DNA of 64,000 bases from Burhinus oedicnemus (lineage: Eukaryota > Chordata > Aves > Charadriiformes > Burhinidae). Numbering within the stretch: position 1 is the first letter of the stretch; every line of letters begins with the position of its first letter. Where the stretch lies: assembly GCA_008921705.1 (NCBI GenBank), contig VFFE01007646.1, forward strand, positions 379,533-443,532, written 5' to 3'. Under the pieces are notes generated by a model. The model did no database searches. It saw only the letters and a list, made by a program, of their open reading frames with translations, and was not told the origin of the DNA. Of this stretch, positions 23,253 through 36,900 are shown piece after piece. The translations under genes were made by a program, and so were the position numbers.

Positions 23253-25454
23253 GGTGAGCAACGAGAAAATACTTGGGGGAGTGAAGTTTAACTTCAGAGT
23301 GTTACACACAGTCTGATTTTGTATATTCAACTACTCTTACTTAAAAGATGCACATTTAAATTTTTGATATGAAAAGATACGCAAATATGAAACCCTACAG
23401 AACAAGTGAACTTTGAAAATAGTTTACGTGCTATTATTGATACCTCACAAAAGGGAAAGAACTAAAATACCTGACTCATAAGAACAGACCATGAACTTAT
23501 TTAACTATTTAACCAACCAGAAATGGGCAGCATGAATATTAATTTGGAATAAGCTAACTAATACTACCTGAATCTGCAGGAAAGCTTATGCAACTGAAAA
23601 ATTTCTGGGGCAAACAAGAGCAAATAATGTCATCTTGGAAAATTTTCTGAATTAGAATTCCTGGTTCAGAGGTTTATATTTTGCTATAGAAAACATAACT
23701 AGAAATACTAATACTTTATCAAATACAAAGACATCTTCCTTTTACCTAGTTGTGCCCAATTAAAATGAACATGTTAGACCGTTATGTTAGTAGGTTAAGA
23801 GAAACACAGATATGTCTACAGGAAATTCATCCAGGGCTTTTTAATTCACAGTGACACGGAGCGCTTACGGCCTTCTCAGGCTGATGCCACACAGCAGGCT
23901 ACCTCTAGAAAGCTACAAAATTTTCAGTGGCAGACTGAAATCTAAGCAGGGATGAAACAGACAGTGCTTCATCCAGATAAAGTCAAAATGGTGTGGGTGA
24001 GACATATATGTAAGCAAACAGATGAGGCTGCAAAAATTATATAGCCAGTCCTAACTGAGGGCATATGCTCACCAGCTGTTATGTAAATCGGCAATTAATG
24101 TAGCTTACTCGATCCTCAGGTGCTTTCAAATAAGCGTATACCAGAAATGATCAAATCTGCTTCCCCATCTGCATTAGATGAGGATGTTAGAAAAAAAATC
24201 CCTCCTAATGAGCATCTCACTGACAGTAACCAGAACTTTGTCACCATGGGACAAAATAACCAGTGGAAAACACAAATGGCTCAAATTGTAATAATTGTCA
24301 CTACAAAGACATTTATTCAGAGAATATAGAAAACCAGTGGCCGCTTATCGGTTTGGAAGTATCTGTACTTGTATCTCTGTACAAGTTTTACCAAGTACAA
24401 GCCACTCTTTCAGGCAAACCCAGAGTTATTCCCATTCAAGCTATAAGATGTTGGGGATACTCCGGCTCCTGCCCACCTGCAAACCGGCAACTAAAACAAC
24501 AAACCAAGAGTGCCTGTGAGAAAGTGCGTCACATAAGCAAAAGTTAATTAGATTTCCCTGTGTTTACAGAAGCCACGGTCGCGTTCTGAGATTCCACATA
24601 ATGAATGTTTTGTAATATTTTCAATTCAGATTGAAAAACCGATGCGATAATTAACTTCCAGCCAAAATGTCATATAGAGTCACAAAGACTTGCTCTCCCA
24701 TGTCCAATTGTAATCGCATTGACCCCAAGCCCACCTCCAATATAGCTGTCTTCCTAAAAAAAAGGAAGGCGTTTCTAGCTACTCTGATAAATCCTGCCAA
24801 TCTATCGTGATAACAAAACTGCCAAGTTAGGTACTTACGAAGATGGGTTTGAAATTAAGTAACTGAACTTCAATCTACGTAACATTTTTCTGAAACATAA
24901 ATTCAATAAAGGGACAGCAAAATATACCATAGAAAACATGGTGTAAAATACATATTCTTAGAGCTAGCTGTCATTCTAGCCAATGATATAAGAATTAAGA
25001 GGAAAACATGAAAGATTTAAATTGGGATCAGACTGAAGAAATGAAATAAAGATAGCAAGGCAAAACACAATTAAGAGTTATCACTCTTTTCTGAATAATT
25101 CTTTAAGAGCAACAATGTTATAAGGCTAAATATGAAAATCAAACGTTTAATTTAAGAAAAATATCACAGCAATTAAAATCAGTAGGCATCCTCTGCTAGT
25201 ATAAACATGTCATCTTGAATAATATTTCTTTCTCTATTAGGCGGTATCAAGGTCAACAGAGTAGAAAGTTAATGAGAATTCCATGTTGTATTCAACCCCT
25301 GGCCAACACAGCATTTTGCTCGCCGGAACCTGCGAAGCACCCAATGGCAAACATTATTAGTAAAACGTGGTTTTGTATTAGTGTAAAAGCAAGCAAGACA
25401 ACAGGACAGAAAAGGCAAAGAATAATTCAGCATAGAAAAGCAGGAGAGGCTTAC

Positions 25455-25693
25455 CGATAACATAGGCTAGCAACAGCGCCAGGGTAACCGTAATAGCAGT
25501 AGCACTCAAGGCAGTGCACTTCCAGTTGCAACACCTGTAAGGTTTGTTAAAAGTGAAGGCAGGTCTAGAAAAGGTACTTCTAGGAAGAGGCCTAGGAGGT
25601 GGAGAGTAAACAGTATTGGATGTTAAAGGATAGTTCTGACTGGCTGCGCTGAAGATAGCTGAAGACCCAGATCCATGTTTAAATAGGAAATGC
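25455..25693 (-). CDS. TENM1: Teneurin-1 coding exon B: end of intracellular domain and transmembrane helix
   Basis: This 239-base exon starts with one base that completes the Arg codon of exon A and reads [19 protein letters not shown], then a second proline-rich stretch ([15 protein letters not shown]). A short cysteine cluster follows (YRCCNWKC) and then the hydrophobic run [20 protein letters not shown]. The cysteines just inside the membrane could be lipid-modified, which is inference. The helix is type II, with the N-terminus inside. The acceptor is ttttcgtag and the donor GTAAGC. The exon ends on one base (G), and exon C supplies the rest of the codon. The sequence matches the teneurin family closely, and the distal exons D to G show the paralogue is teneurin-1. 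The open frame extends past the donor into the intron for some 20 codons, and that part is not coding. Confidence 0.96.
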
Positions 25694-26218
25694 CTACGAA
25701 AAGAAGACAAAGAACCACGTTGTAAAAACGACTTTGTGATTTAAGGAGCGCAAGGAACTATATATTTATCACTGTATGATAAATACTGCATATACCCACA
25801 GAAAATACCAAGGACAGGAAAGCGTGTATTTGATTACCCTCTGCACTGGAAGATTTTCAACCACACGGCAAGATTTCCAGCAATTTTTTAGTGAAACAAT
25901 ATAACACAGATGAATTCTAAACTGGGCTCCCAGTGGTTCAGAGTAATGCTGAGGAAAAGTTATTTCTCAGTACAGTACCTGGAGGTCCTCCAAGACGAGC
26001 AGCCCCTGTGCGCCTCGTTACACAGGCGTGCCCGAGACATGGGAATTGTTGCCAGCAGTACCAACTCCGTCCACAAACACACAACTGGGTTTATCTCACC
26101 AAGAGTACAAAAAAAGTGCAGAAGCCACTACCCCTGTGAATATTTATTTTTACTATGGATTCCCTCCAGGATATAGGAAATAACGAAAAGAAAAAAGGAA
26201 ACAGAAAAAAGGAAAAAC

Positions 26219-26406
26219 AAAAAAAGAAGAAAGAAGAAAGAAGAAAGAAGAAAGAAGAAAGAAGAAAGAAGAAAGAAGAAGAAAGAAGAAAGAAGAAAGA
26301 AGAAAGAAGAAAGAAAAAAGAAGAAAGAAAAAAGAAGAAAGAAAAAAGAAGAAAGAAAAAAGAAGAAAGAAAAAAGAAAAAAGAAAAAAGAAAAAAGAGA
26401 GAAAGG
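26219..26406. repeat. Heptamer purine array with 14-base higher-order pattern
   Basis: The plus strand has 188 consecutive A or G bases. The core 26226-26396 parses without mismatch as seven GAAGAAA, one extra GAA, five GAAGAAA, four alternating pairs GAAAAAA-GAAGAAA, then four GAAAAAA: 24 heptamers plus three bases. A looser purine stretch with two C interruptions extends back to 26185. In the TENM1 transcript it reads as a long TTTCTTC pyrimidine tract ending about 530 bases upstream of the acceptor of the transmembrane exon. The Lys/Glu/Arg-rich frame over it is a repeat artefact. Confidence 0.97.
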
Positions 26407-29400
26407 TGACTACTTAGTGGAAAATCTACAAGGATAATCCATTTTGAAGGACTGTAGTTACTGTATAGGTAAGTACAATTTCTTTAGTACTCTTAATTGA
26501 GCTATTTTGAGAGCAGTTTTTCTTCAAATGTTTTTGCCTACTGCGGTGATTCTCAAACACAGTAAGAAAGAATTCATTTGGAGACCTATTTTAGCATATT
26601 TTGGAGGACTGATTGCCTTCAATAAAAAATAGCGGACGTACATTAGCAGAAAAAATAAAGTACAGAAACGTGCCTTGCAGAACGGGCAGAAATGTAGAGT
26701 GGTTGTCTATAGGGAGATGGATGGTTTTCAGGACTGGCAAGTGCTCTCCCAGAGAATTTGGGAAAGGATATTTAATTTTAAGCAATAACTTCCTGTGCTA
26801 TGTGCTCAGAAATTGTGGCAAGAAAGGACACATTCAAGGCTGACCATACCAACCACGTAGTCTTTTGGAAACACCAACTTTCTTTGGACCTTTTTTCCTT
26901 TGTTTTATGTAAGTGAGCAAGCTTCTTGCGCGCACTCTTTTCCGACAGGCGCACATCTAAATCTCATGCCATAGCATGCACCTAAAGTGTAGAGCATCTC
27001 GGTGCTCCTCTGTCTCAAGCCACGAGGTCTGAGCTGAGAAAGCAAGTGAAGGGGCATTGATACTCCACAGCTCGCAAGAACAAGGGCTGCCTTGGCCACA
27101 GAGCTGCCACCAGAGTAGTGTTTTAGCCTGAATCTCTGTAGCCTTCCTGTTGAGTATCCCGACTCAGACAGGCATTTCCTAGAGAACAGCATTCAATTCT
27201 CCCGAGCTTGCCAGCTCTTTGCTTTGGGAGCCAGACACTGATGTGAAGCAATGAGCCACTTGCACTTCAGGTGCTTCGACCTGTGCCCCGTTCATACGAG
27301 CTGCCAGCTGAGTAAGAGCACGCGTGACTGCTGCCGCCAGTGGTTCCTGTACAACCCATTTCTCTGTTCTTCCATCCGCTGGGCACTATGCAAGTGCTCT
27401 GCAGACCCTAGGCAAGCACTACCATGCCACTTGTGCTAGGGGTGCAAGTTCCCCTCGGTTGTTTCCGCCAAATTTGAAGGAGGAGCTTGCATTTAGAATC
27501 ACGTGGCACTACACGTGCCTGCAAGCCAAAAGCCACAGACACACTTCGCAGCTGAAGTTAACTGGTCAATGTTGACATGGTCCAGAACATGTACCTTTAC
27601 ACCTTCAGCAAGGCACAAGACACGTTTTTGAACACATATATGGATCAATGAATCCACGCCGGTAAAATTTCTTTGATGGATTCACAGCGGGACGTACACA
27701 GGATCAAACACTCAAGAGTATGAAACATGATTATACTGTGACATTTGACTTGAAGAATATTGTAAATACATGCTCCTGAAAAGGTAATTGCTAAAATGGT
27801 GTAATGAGTATGATATTATGTATTTCCATTATAAGATTTTAAAAGAAAGGTTACAGTTCTCAAAATGCCAGATTATAGAAAATAAAAAGGTATTACAGGG
27901 TGCAGTTTTATCTTTTAAAGGGCCTTTATTCAGGCAGTTACATCAAAAAGAAGGTAAATGAGAATACCAGCTAGCTTGCGTTACAGATTACAGTGCCTAC
28001 ATACCAGGATTCTTTTGACGAACCATGCGAATGAAATTTTTGCGTTGCTTATGTTGAGTGCTAGTTATTCCTGCTTCGTATTTACTACCAAGTAAACAGC
28101 ACTCAGACAAAAAAAGGACAACTCCATCTGACCGAGTGCAGCATCTTGGCATTATATTAGAGAACACATGCTAGTTTTCTTTCCCATTGACTTTCCCAGC
28201 TATAGATATATACATTATACAGCTGGCAGTGCTCAGAACATGGTAATGGTACCTATAACTATTTTAGTTCAAAAATCCTAAACTCAAATATTGTAAAATA
28301 ATAAATTCCAACAAAGTAACATAACTGTCTCCTGGACTACGGTAATGCTGCTTCCCTCATACCGGGCCATCAGAATGAAGTTGGTTATTTTGGCTTCAAT
28401 GCTTCGTCGTCACACATGAAGGCTTTTGCAAGTATGTGAGACCTTACTTTTCAGTCGGCATTTAACGAGATACATAGTCATTTAGACTGTCGGTAGGAAA
28501 GAATGTCACAGCAAAATTCCTACTGATATCCAAGGGAGCAGAAGTAGAATCACCATATAAATTAAGAAATGTGTTATTATATATAAGCATATACATAAAT
28601 AAAGTAAATATACATATACGCCCAAACAAAAAAAAACAAACCCAAACCAGTTAATAGTTCTTTAATTGCTTTACATTTTCAAGACGTAATGATAAAATGT
28701 TACTTATTTGATAATTTTTCATTTAAATTTTTGGAAATTACAGCAAAATGGTCTGATATTGGCAGTATTGATTGTCCTTTATGGTGCATAGCTCAAAGAT
28801 ATCAGAGGCAAAGGGAAGGAAATGCTGAACTGAAAGTTATTATTAAGGCTCTAATAGCCTTGCAATCAATAGCCGGGAATAACTTCATTCTCTTGCACAG
28901 GGATTTATAAATGTGGCTTCATAGCCTGATGGTAAAACGCTAGGGTGCAGAGGGATTTCTTTATTAGCAGAAGAGTGCACAGAAGCTGGATTCAGCTCAC
29001 ACCCTCTTAGACAGATGACTCCATTCACACAGAGGAGAATTTACATAGCTCTAACTTGTAATAAAACCGAGGTTCTGAGGCAATGCTACACTGAAACTGA
29101 GCCACCGGTGAAATAATGTTGAGAAAATGTTAAAAATCACAATTGTTTATGCCTTCCCTTTTTGGGAGAGTATATTGAGTACCCAAAGACATTTCTGTAG
29201 AATTTGAAAAACACGGGTGGCACAAAGACAAATTTCCAAAGCTAGACTGTGACTATGTTCTCATAAACTCAGATGACTCCTCATCTGTCTGAGCACACCA
29301 CTGTTCCCAAAGGACATTAGGACACGCTAAACTGTTGCTATCAATTCTATAAAATCAGGTGCTCTCTCGAAAGAGCAAAATAATAAAAATCGCAGTTCAA

Positions 29401-30770
29401 AAGTTTAGATGTGACTGCAGCCTGGTGTGTACTTTAATATTTGATCTAAGAGAGAAGCTAAGGAGCTTTTTTTTTTTTTTAAATTGAGAACACAAGAAAA
29501 ATCGGAGAGTTTATAAGACCCCTCGTTCCAGGTGGGGAAGTTCTACATGTTTACAAAAACATCAAACACATCCATAAAGAAGATTATAATATTCTCTTAA
29601 AAAGAGAAATACAGCACACAATCTGTAAGGCATTTGTTTGTGAAATAAGTCACTTAATATTATTACACTGATAATTCCAATACATAAATAGCTATTAAAG
29701 GCTCAGTAATAATTTTACATATAAGAGGCAGTTGGAAAATATTCCCTCTTTCTTAAAGTAACCACAACGTCTGTTTGCCTATCTGTCCATTTGTTCATCT
29801 CTACAAATGTAAAACTTTTGAACTTTGAATCCTCTCAAGCAAAATTGACAGGAAGAAAAACATCCTACCAGACTCATAAAAATTGGGGGTGAGGAGGTGG
29901 GATCAAAACCCCCAACCTCCCAAAAAACCAGCAAAAGCCCCAGTGAGCTCCCGTTTCTAAACTCAGCTCTTCGTCCCCTCTAAACCCCTCTAGCCAGCCA
30001 GCCAGCACCGCACATGGTGGCTAAAGAAGCAGAAGACATACTGCCTGACCAATAGCTCAGTCCAAACCTGCTACACTGACGTGCCTAGTAAAGAGATAAG
30101 GACTGAGGGAAGGGAGTTATTGGGGAGTTCAGGTGACAGAAAGCATGAAATTAGACCTCTTAGTCCTGCTGATCGCAGAATAGCTTGCTTTCTGTAAAGA
30201 AGTAGTTTTGTGTGGCTCATCTAAGTGCTCTTGTTCAACCTTAAGAGGAATGGCATATAACTCTGAGAGCACAGTTCATACAAAAATGATGAATTCTCAG
30301 CTAGAAGAAGGTTAAAGAACAGGAGTTCATTTCTTTCTTTACATCCTTCTCTATGAAGACATTTAGGCTTCTTATCTGGAATGGTAATTTACATCTTATA
30401 AAAGCTACACATGTAGCAACATCCCAACTGAATTCATGTGGCAGTAACAATACTATTACAGAAACTAGATTAACCCCACACAGAATTCCTTAATTAAATT
30501 CTCAGAATATTTTGATATCCCAGTACTGTAGCAATGTCCCTCAACTTTGTCAAGGGCTTGATATCACTTCTCTAAGAAGTTCTACGCATTTACCCTGTGC
30601 CTCATGTCTGTAGGCCTAGAAGTCCACCTTCATTTGTACCTATAACATGTTTTCCTTCTATTCCCATTAAAAACTACACATTTGTAAGAGGAAAAAATGA
30701 AGAACAAAAGCAGATTTGAAAGCGAACCACCAGGTGCAATACCTTGGCCAAAAAAAAAAGAGTCTGTATT

Positions 30771-30868
30771 TCATAGAATGGTTTAGGTTGGAAGGGACCT
30801 TAAAGATCATCTAGTTCCAACCCTCCTTCCATGGGCAGGGACACCTCCCACCAGACCTTGTTGCTCAT
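30771..30868 (-). mobile_element. CR1 LINE 3' fragment, minus orientation
   Basis: The plus strand reads tcatagaatggtttaggttg, then gaagggaccttaaagatcat, ccatgggcagggacacctcc and caccagaccttgttgctc. This is the reverse complement of the last roughly 100 bases of CR1. It is the best-preserved CR1 end in the window in terms of consensus wording, and it is severely 5'-truncated. Confidence 0.94.
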
Positions 30869-32627
30869 TTTTCCTGGAGAAACCAAGTAGGAACACATTT
30901 GTACTTGTATGTGTTTCGTGGTCAAGAAATAGTTACGTAAGCGTTACAAATTGCAGCACAGCTATGTGATTAGAAAACTAAGAAGTCTTCAGTTCGATCA
31001 TTTAAATTTTTAAATTTCTTTTCAACTAAATTCCATAACTGCATATAATATATATAACTGTATATCTATACCAATGTTTAAGTAGGCAATTGAATTCTTT
31101 TAGATGTCAACAGAAGCGCAAAGGGAATTGTTAAGGGGCATAGTAGCTGAAACCTAAGAAGGATTCTGATCTTTGGCATAACCAGAGAATATATAAAGCC
31201 AAAAGGGATTTGGAACCGATACAGGTGCCCAGCTACTTTGGCAAACATCAACCACAAGCCCATTGTTACCTGACTCTTTTAAGTCACTTAATATTTCCTG
31301 TAAGAGTGGAAAGATGCAGAACTTTGCTTTCCTGATTTTCTATTCTGTACCCAAAGTGGGAGGGGGGGGGAAAAAAAGGAAGCTTCTAAATTTAGATAAT
31401 AATCAGAATATGGATCTCTGTTTATAAGTCTCACATCTGGTACTCAGCAAACTATATAGTATAAAAACAATGTACTTATTCTAAGGTAAGTATATAGTCT
31501 AAAAACAAGACACCTACTTGACAACAAAGATATATGCACCATACCCTCACCTTGAAAACCAACCCAGGAAAACTGTATGGGAATATAAGACATGACTTAC
31601 AATTACAGATAGAATCTGACCTATAATTTTACCTGCCTTGTTTTATCTTTTTGTGTACAAGAACTGTAGGAACCAGAATGCTCATGGGTGAAAGAAGAGG
31701 CAAATTGCCACGAAAAATATTTATCTAATGTATTTTATTATTCTATCTTTGCATGTATAATTGAAATACATTTGAAACGCCCTAGAGATTCGTCTTTGGG
31801 AATAGAGCTGCTTTGTTAGAATTTCCTCTTTGAGCTGGACTTGCCTTTTGAATCATTCACATAGAATTGCTTCCCTTTATTCACTCATGTTTACTTTACG
31901 GCGTGTTTGAAAACTTAGCCCTGTGACCCTGGATATGAAAGGATGTAAAAAGAATCTGTATCTTCTACTTTTCGCTTCAGTACAGAACAACAAGTGACAT
32001 GATGCTGACTCATTTGTCTGTTGCTGCCGTAGGCAAGCTAAGCCTGCTAACCAGGTGACTAAACTTTGAAGTCCCCGGCAGAAAACTGGGACAATAATTA
32101 TATAAATATAGGACAGTGCCAAAATCAATCAAGAAGAGCTTCTAAAATGGAATGGTTGTCCAAAATACAATTGTCTTCTGGTTCCATTGGCTATTTAGTG
32201 AAGAAAAGGATAAAACAAAAATTACCACAGAGGGGACATAAATTACTCTTCGATAGATCAGTATGGGCTTTATTATTATGATACATGGTGACATTGCTAC
32301 ATTAATCCAGTAGTTTTTGAAAGTGATTTTCTGTGGCTTAGGACTTTCCTTTAGCACTACCATTCAAACAACAGCTGAGTAAAACTGATCAATGCACATG
32401 GAGATTTGTGGGATGAGGAAGCAATAAGGGAGCTCATGGTTAGCTCTATTTTTTTTTCTCCAATAAATTTTAAATTTTTCATCTGGCAAATGAGAACAAT
32501 AGTACTTACAATAATATTTACAAATGTTATGTAAAGAATAGTATGTAATATTCGTAGAGTACTTTGAAACTATGAATCGAGGATAAAAATACCGATATTG
32601 TAATTTTATTGCTTGCATTCTGTGGTT

Positions 32628-32957
32628 AGAATCATAGAATGTGTTGGGTTGGAAGGGACCTTTAAAGATCTAGTCCAACCCCCCTGCAGTAAGCGGGGAC
32701 ACCTTCAACTAGATCAGGTTGCTCAGAACCTCATCAAGCTTGGCCTTGAATGTCTCCAGGGATGGGGCCTCAACCAGCTCTCTGGGCAACCTGTTCCAGT
32801 GTCTCACCACACTCATTGTAAAGACCTTCATCATAATGTCTAATCTAAACCTACCCTGCTCTAGTATAAAATCATTGCCCCTCGTCCTATCGCTACATGC
32901 CCTGGCAAACAGCTCCTCCCCAGCTTTCCTGTAGGCCCCCTTCAGGTACTGGAAGGA
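32628..32957 (-). mobile_element. CR1 LINE 3' fragment, minus orientation (longest copy)
   Basis: The plus strand begins agaatcatagaatgtgttgg and proceeds through ttggaagggacctttaaag, tcaactagatcaggttgctc, tgtctccagggatggggcct, ctctgggcaacctgttccag, cctcgtcctatcgctacatg and gcaaacagctcctccccagc, ending near caggtactggaagg. About 330 bases are preserved in consensus order. The plus-strand open frames over it are repeat-derived and not a gene. It is 5'-truncated, as usual for CR1. Confidence 0.96.
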
Positions 32958-33897
32958 AGAAGCATGGCTTAAAAAAAAGAAAGAAATGAGATAACTAAAA
33001 TAAAAGTAGTTGCCGTACAGTTCTCTTTGCCATGAATTTCCTCCGGTGGGTATTCACGCATATTCTAACTGGCTTTTGTTCCTAGCATTTGAGCCTACAT
33101 CCAAATACCTACACTCACATGCATATGGTCTAAAGCCAAGCTGTACAGCTGCTGTGACAAATAACACAAATTTTACTTGACGAGAGGTGTATCACATTAC
33201 CTATGTAAATACGATCTAGTCTTCCAATACAGATTTCCTAGAAGTAGCTATCCAGAGGAGGGATTCACGTTTCTGGGCAATAACGTTACATGTATATATG
33301 TGTTTTTCTCTAAAATTAAAATATAGGTTCTTTTGTATATCTCTGACCACTTCTGCTACACATAGTCTCTGTTTCCCAAATCAGTCTGGGCTCTTCGTAT
33401 TAACCTGTAATTATCTCTCTCTTTCAAAAATTTATATTCGGTCTGTTTCTGGCTCTGAAAATGAAAACATTGTGCTTCATAGAAAGCTAACAGGCTGCTG
33501 GCTTATTGGCGGCCATAAAATAACAACCTATCTTTACTTTTATTTATAATTTTATATACTATTTCATTATTCAAAATAATGAGCAGAGAGTATCTGCAGC
33601 ATGATTGTTCAAGTTACTATACCAAACCTGCGAAAAAACCCCCTTACACATACAGACACTATCCCGCCGTTCCAGGGAAGGCCACGCCAGAGCTTTTCCC
33701 AAGGGAAAAACGCCATACTGTAAATGAACAATTCAAATCATCTTATTGTCCTTACTGACTGGATCTCAAGTTGTTCAAAAGAAGGACCCTCAAGTACCTT
33801 TGCTGTTAACATGAAAATTGTACTTCATTGTAGCTGAAAAATGTTTATATTTTTATTTCCATAAAAGATGCTTTCATTCTCGCGTTATTAAATTTAG

Positions 33898-33943
33898 GGT
33901 CATATTTACAGCTTTTATTTTAAGTTAATGGTCATATTTACAG
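33898..33943. repeat. 14-base direct repeat
   Basis: The exact 14-mer ggtcatatttacag occurs at 33898-33911 and again at 33930-33943, separated by 18 bases of AT-rich sequence. Confidence 0.8.
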
Positions 33944-36900
33944 TTTTCGATTTATCTTTTACAATTCAGAAGTCTGAAATATTTTTAGGATCTTTTCTTC
34001 TGTGCAGTGAAAACACGTGGGACTTGGACTGAATTTAAAACCCTTGCCATGTGCCTGCTTTTACTATGGTCAGCCTCTCTATAGGTTAGATTTATTGTTT
34101 AATTAGGTAGAAAATGACAAAACAGAAGTGAAATGTCATAACAGCAAATACTGACCAACGTGATTTGAAGGAAAGCTCACAAACTAAGCCCTGCCCTGCA
34201 TTTATTCTTGGAATAACCACAAGTCCGGTCATTTGACTTGGGAGTAGGCGCCATTCGCAAACAAGTTGCTAATGAATCGCATTGCTCAAACAGGAACTGT
34301 CTCCCTGCTTGGTGGTGTGTGATCACCAACACCTGTGTGCCCTGGGAGCTGTAAAAACCATTCTGTTTGCCAGGGAAGCCTTGAACTAGGAAAAAGGCAG
34401 GCATAAAAATGCTTTCTGTATCTCTGCAATGGAGGCAAGACTCGTAAGATGCTCAAATGAAGAGACTAAGGAGAAAGAATAAACCTTCCAAAAGCTCACA
34501 CTGAACCATGTGAGTGCGTATTTACATATCCACTTTTCCTTAATTATTTCCGCTTTTAGCACTACTCCAGCTTAAACAGAAGGTGAGTATGTACAGGTTT
34601 CTGTGATCTGAAAGGCTATCAATGTACTTTTTGAGGAGTGCAAGTAATGACGAGCTTGATTAAAAAAGAACAAGGGAAAACCATAGTACAGAATAAATCG
34701 AGACCTTCCCTGTACTAAACAGAATTATAAGCAAGATGATATTTTTAGGAAAATAGAAATCCCGGAATCTTCAATATGCACCTTAAATAACTATATAACA
34801 CAGAAAGGCATGACTCCACCTATACGATGAGCTGAATAAACTTCTTGCCAAAACTCTCAAAGTTTTTAAGCGTTTAGAGCCATAATCAAACTTTAGGGCT
34901 CTGAAATATTGCTGAATAGTAACTAAAAATCATAACTGCCTTGAACCCCAAATACTTCTCTTATTATCCTAGTACTTCGAAGTTTCATATAAATTAATGA
35001 TAATTGAATCTCAGGTTCATGGTCTGGTACCTCACTGTCCCCTTAGAGGAGCTATTACCATGGTGATAAGATTGCTTAAATTAAGCTGTCTTTTTCCACA
35101 GCCCTTGGCTCATTGCCAGCGCAGTGAAGGGAGATTTCAGTCCATTCAGCACAGCATTAACCTTACTGCCAACACCGCTAAATGGGTTAGAGGAACTGGA
35201 AAGAAATGTGATTTGAAAAAGGAAGGAACAAGCAAATATGTAAAATACTAAAGCACAAAACAGGACTGAAAAATACCCACTTTGAAACAAAATCAAAATT
35301 AGGTAAGTTTTGATATTTACACAGAGAATTTAAAAATTCTAATGCTTGGGTAATCTAAATGCAAAACTTTACTCAAAATAAGCTTGTCCAACAGTCTGTC
35401 CATAAGGAATGGCAACAGACTATAGGGAGGATCAGAAACGATGTTAGGTAAAAAGCTCTATTTAACGTCTAGTTTTTTTCTTCATATTTGGGAGTTTGAA
35501 TGAAGTGGGAAAATAAATAGTAAATGCCAGGGAAAAAAAACCCAACCAAAACAACGAAAAAGGAAGACATGGAAACAAATACTGAGTCAACTAAGAGAGC
35601 ATGGAGAAAATGAAAAACACTCCTTTGAATTGTCAGGGTTTAATCCATACTCCATAAAAAGTAGTAAGCTATGTTCAGATAGGGCTGTCAGAGATAATGA
35701 CAACGTACTACACTGTAAATCATAAGATTTGAAACATTAGAGCAAAGTATCTATGAAACCTGAAAAAACAATTATTTTAGTGGAGAGGAAAGGAATAGGC
35801 GATAGGTTGCAAGTACTTTATTCTGGGGGAGAAGAAAAAATCAATTTATGTAAGAGCCCAATAACATTATCCTAAAAAAGACAATCAATGTTTCCTGTGT
35901 TTTTATGTGGCGTGAGAGCTCCTTGCAGTCTTTTTCTGGCAATACTTACAAATTAGTTTTCTGCGTGACAATGAAATTACTGCATGTTCATAAGTCATTT
36001 TAATAATGAATATGTTTTTTTCCCAACCGTGTGTGCATGCATACAGAGCCTTACATCCGCATTTACAGGCACGTTACAGCACTGAAGGCTGCAGCACAGT
36101 CAGTCGGCAGTTCCAGCTGTTACACCTCCTACAGCTACAGCTCTTCTTCAATTTCTTCATCAACAGCTATTCTACAACGTGTCCTCTGAAGTTTTAAAGG
36201 CATTCCTAATTCTTATTTTCATTTGGGTTGCTTATAATCAGAATAACTGCCAGCGTTCGAGAACTGGCCTTGGCAATGACATACATCTAGACTCTGTTTT
36301 TGGCTTTGCCAAAAGCTTGTGTGAACTTGTACAAGTAATTTCGCCTTTCCAAGTCCGTCTCCTCATTGAACAGTGGGGCTAGTAAGCTGAGGCCTGACAA
36401 AACTGTTTTGCAAATTAGTCCATGCATGTAACACCTCTAGATGAAGCACAAACCCGAATTTCTGATTTGCCCTTTTCTATAAAAATATAGCAAAGTTTCA
36501 CTCTACAAAAAAACTTGCAGACCGCATACCTCGGTATACATCTTTACTGCAGCCCTTCATGGTCTAATCCAGTATTTCAAATCCTAATTACATAAGATTA
36601 CATGTTTAATCAGAGTATTGCAAACATTTTCAGAACTACGGAATTTTCTTTTACATAAATGGGACACATTATCATTATGAGCAGACTCATAAACTTGCTT
36701 CATTTCTGACTGACCAGAGTGAACAGGATTTACAGTCACACGATTAGTTCCAGGAAATCTTTTCCTGTCTGCAAATTCTCTAATATGCTACATGGCTGTA
36801 GATAAACCATGCAAACACATGTGCTGTTTAGGGATTAACAGGAGATACAGTTGGAAGAAAAGCTGAACATGCGCATTCTGATTTTTGCCTAGTTATTACA

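Larger units (their letters stand above)
14246..25454 (-). other. Intron between exons B and C
   Basis: This intron of about 11.2 kb splits the codon next to the end of the membrane helix. It holds a CR1 fragment (20251-20485), two ancient palindromic repeats (20968-21060 and 23163-23252), a small GC-rich CpG-containing patch (21960-22190) and T runs near 21804-21822 and 22552-22566. The open frames 17641-17976, 16291-16569, 24120-24329 and 24263-24547 show no recognisable domain. I see no nested gene. Confidence 0.75.

Noticed and set aside
24120..24547. Cluster of three overlapping plus-strand open frames, considered as a possible retrogene
   Set aside because: No domain or consistent similarity, no poly(A) tail, and the frames overlap in different registers.
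26155..26409. 84-codon open frame rich in Lys, Glu and Arg
   Set aside because: It is the direct translation of the GAAGAAA/GAAAAAA purine array; any purine-only sequence is open in this way. No splice context or family.
32613..32934. Plus-strand open frames of 71 to 76 codons
   Set aside because: They lie entirely within a CR1 3' fragment in reverse orientation; repeat-derived and not a gene.
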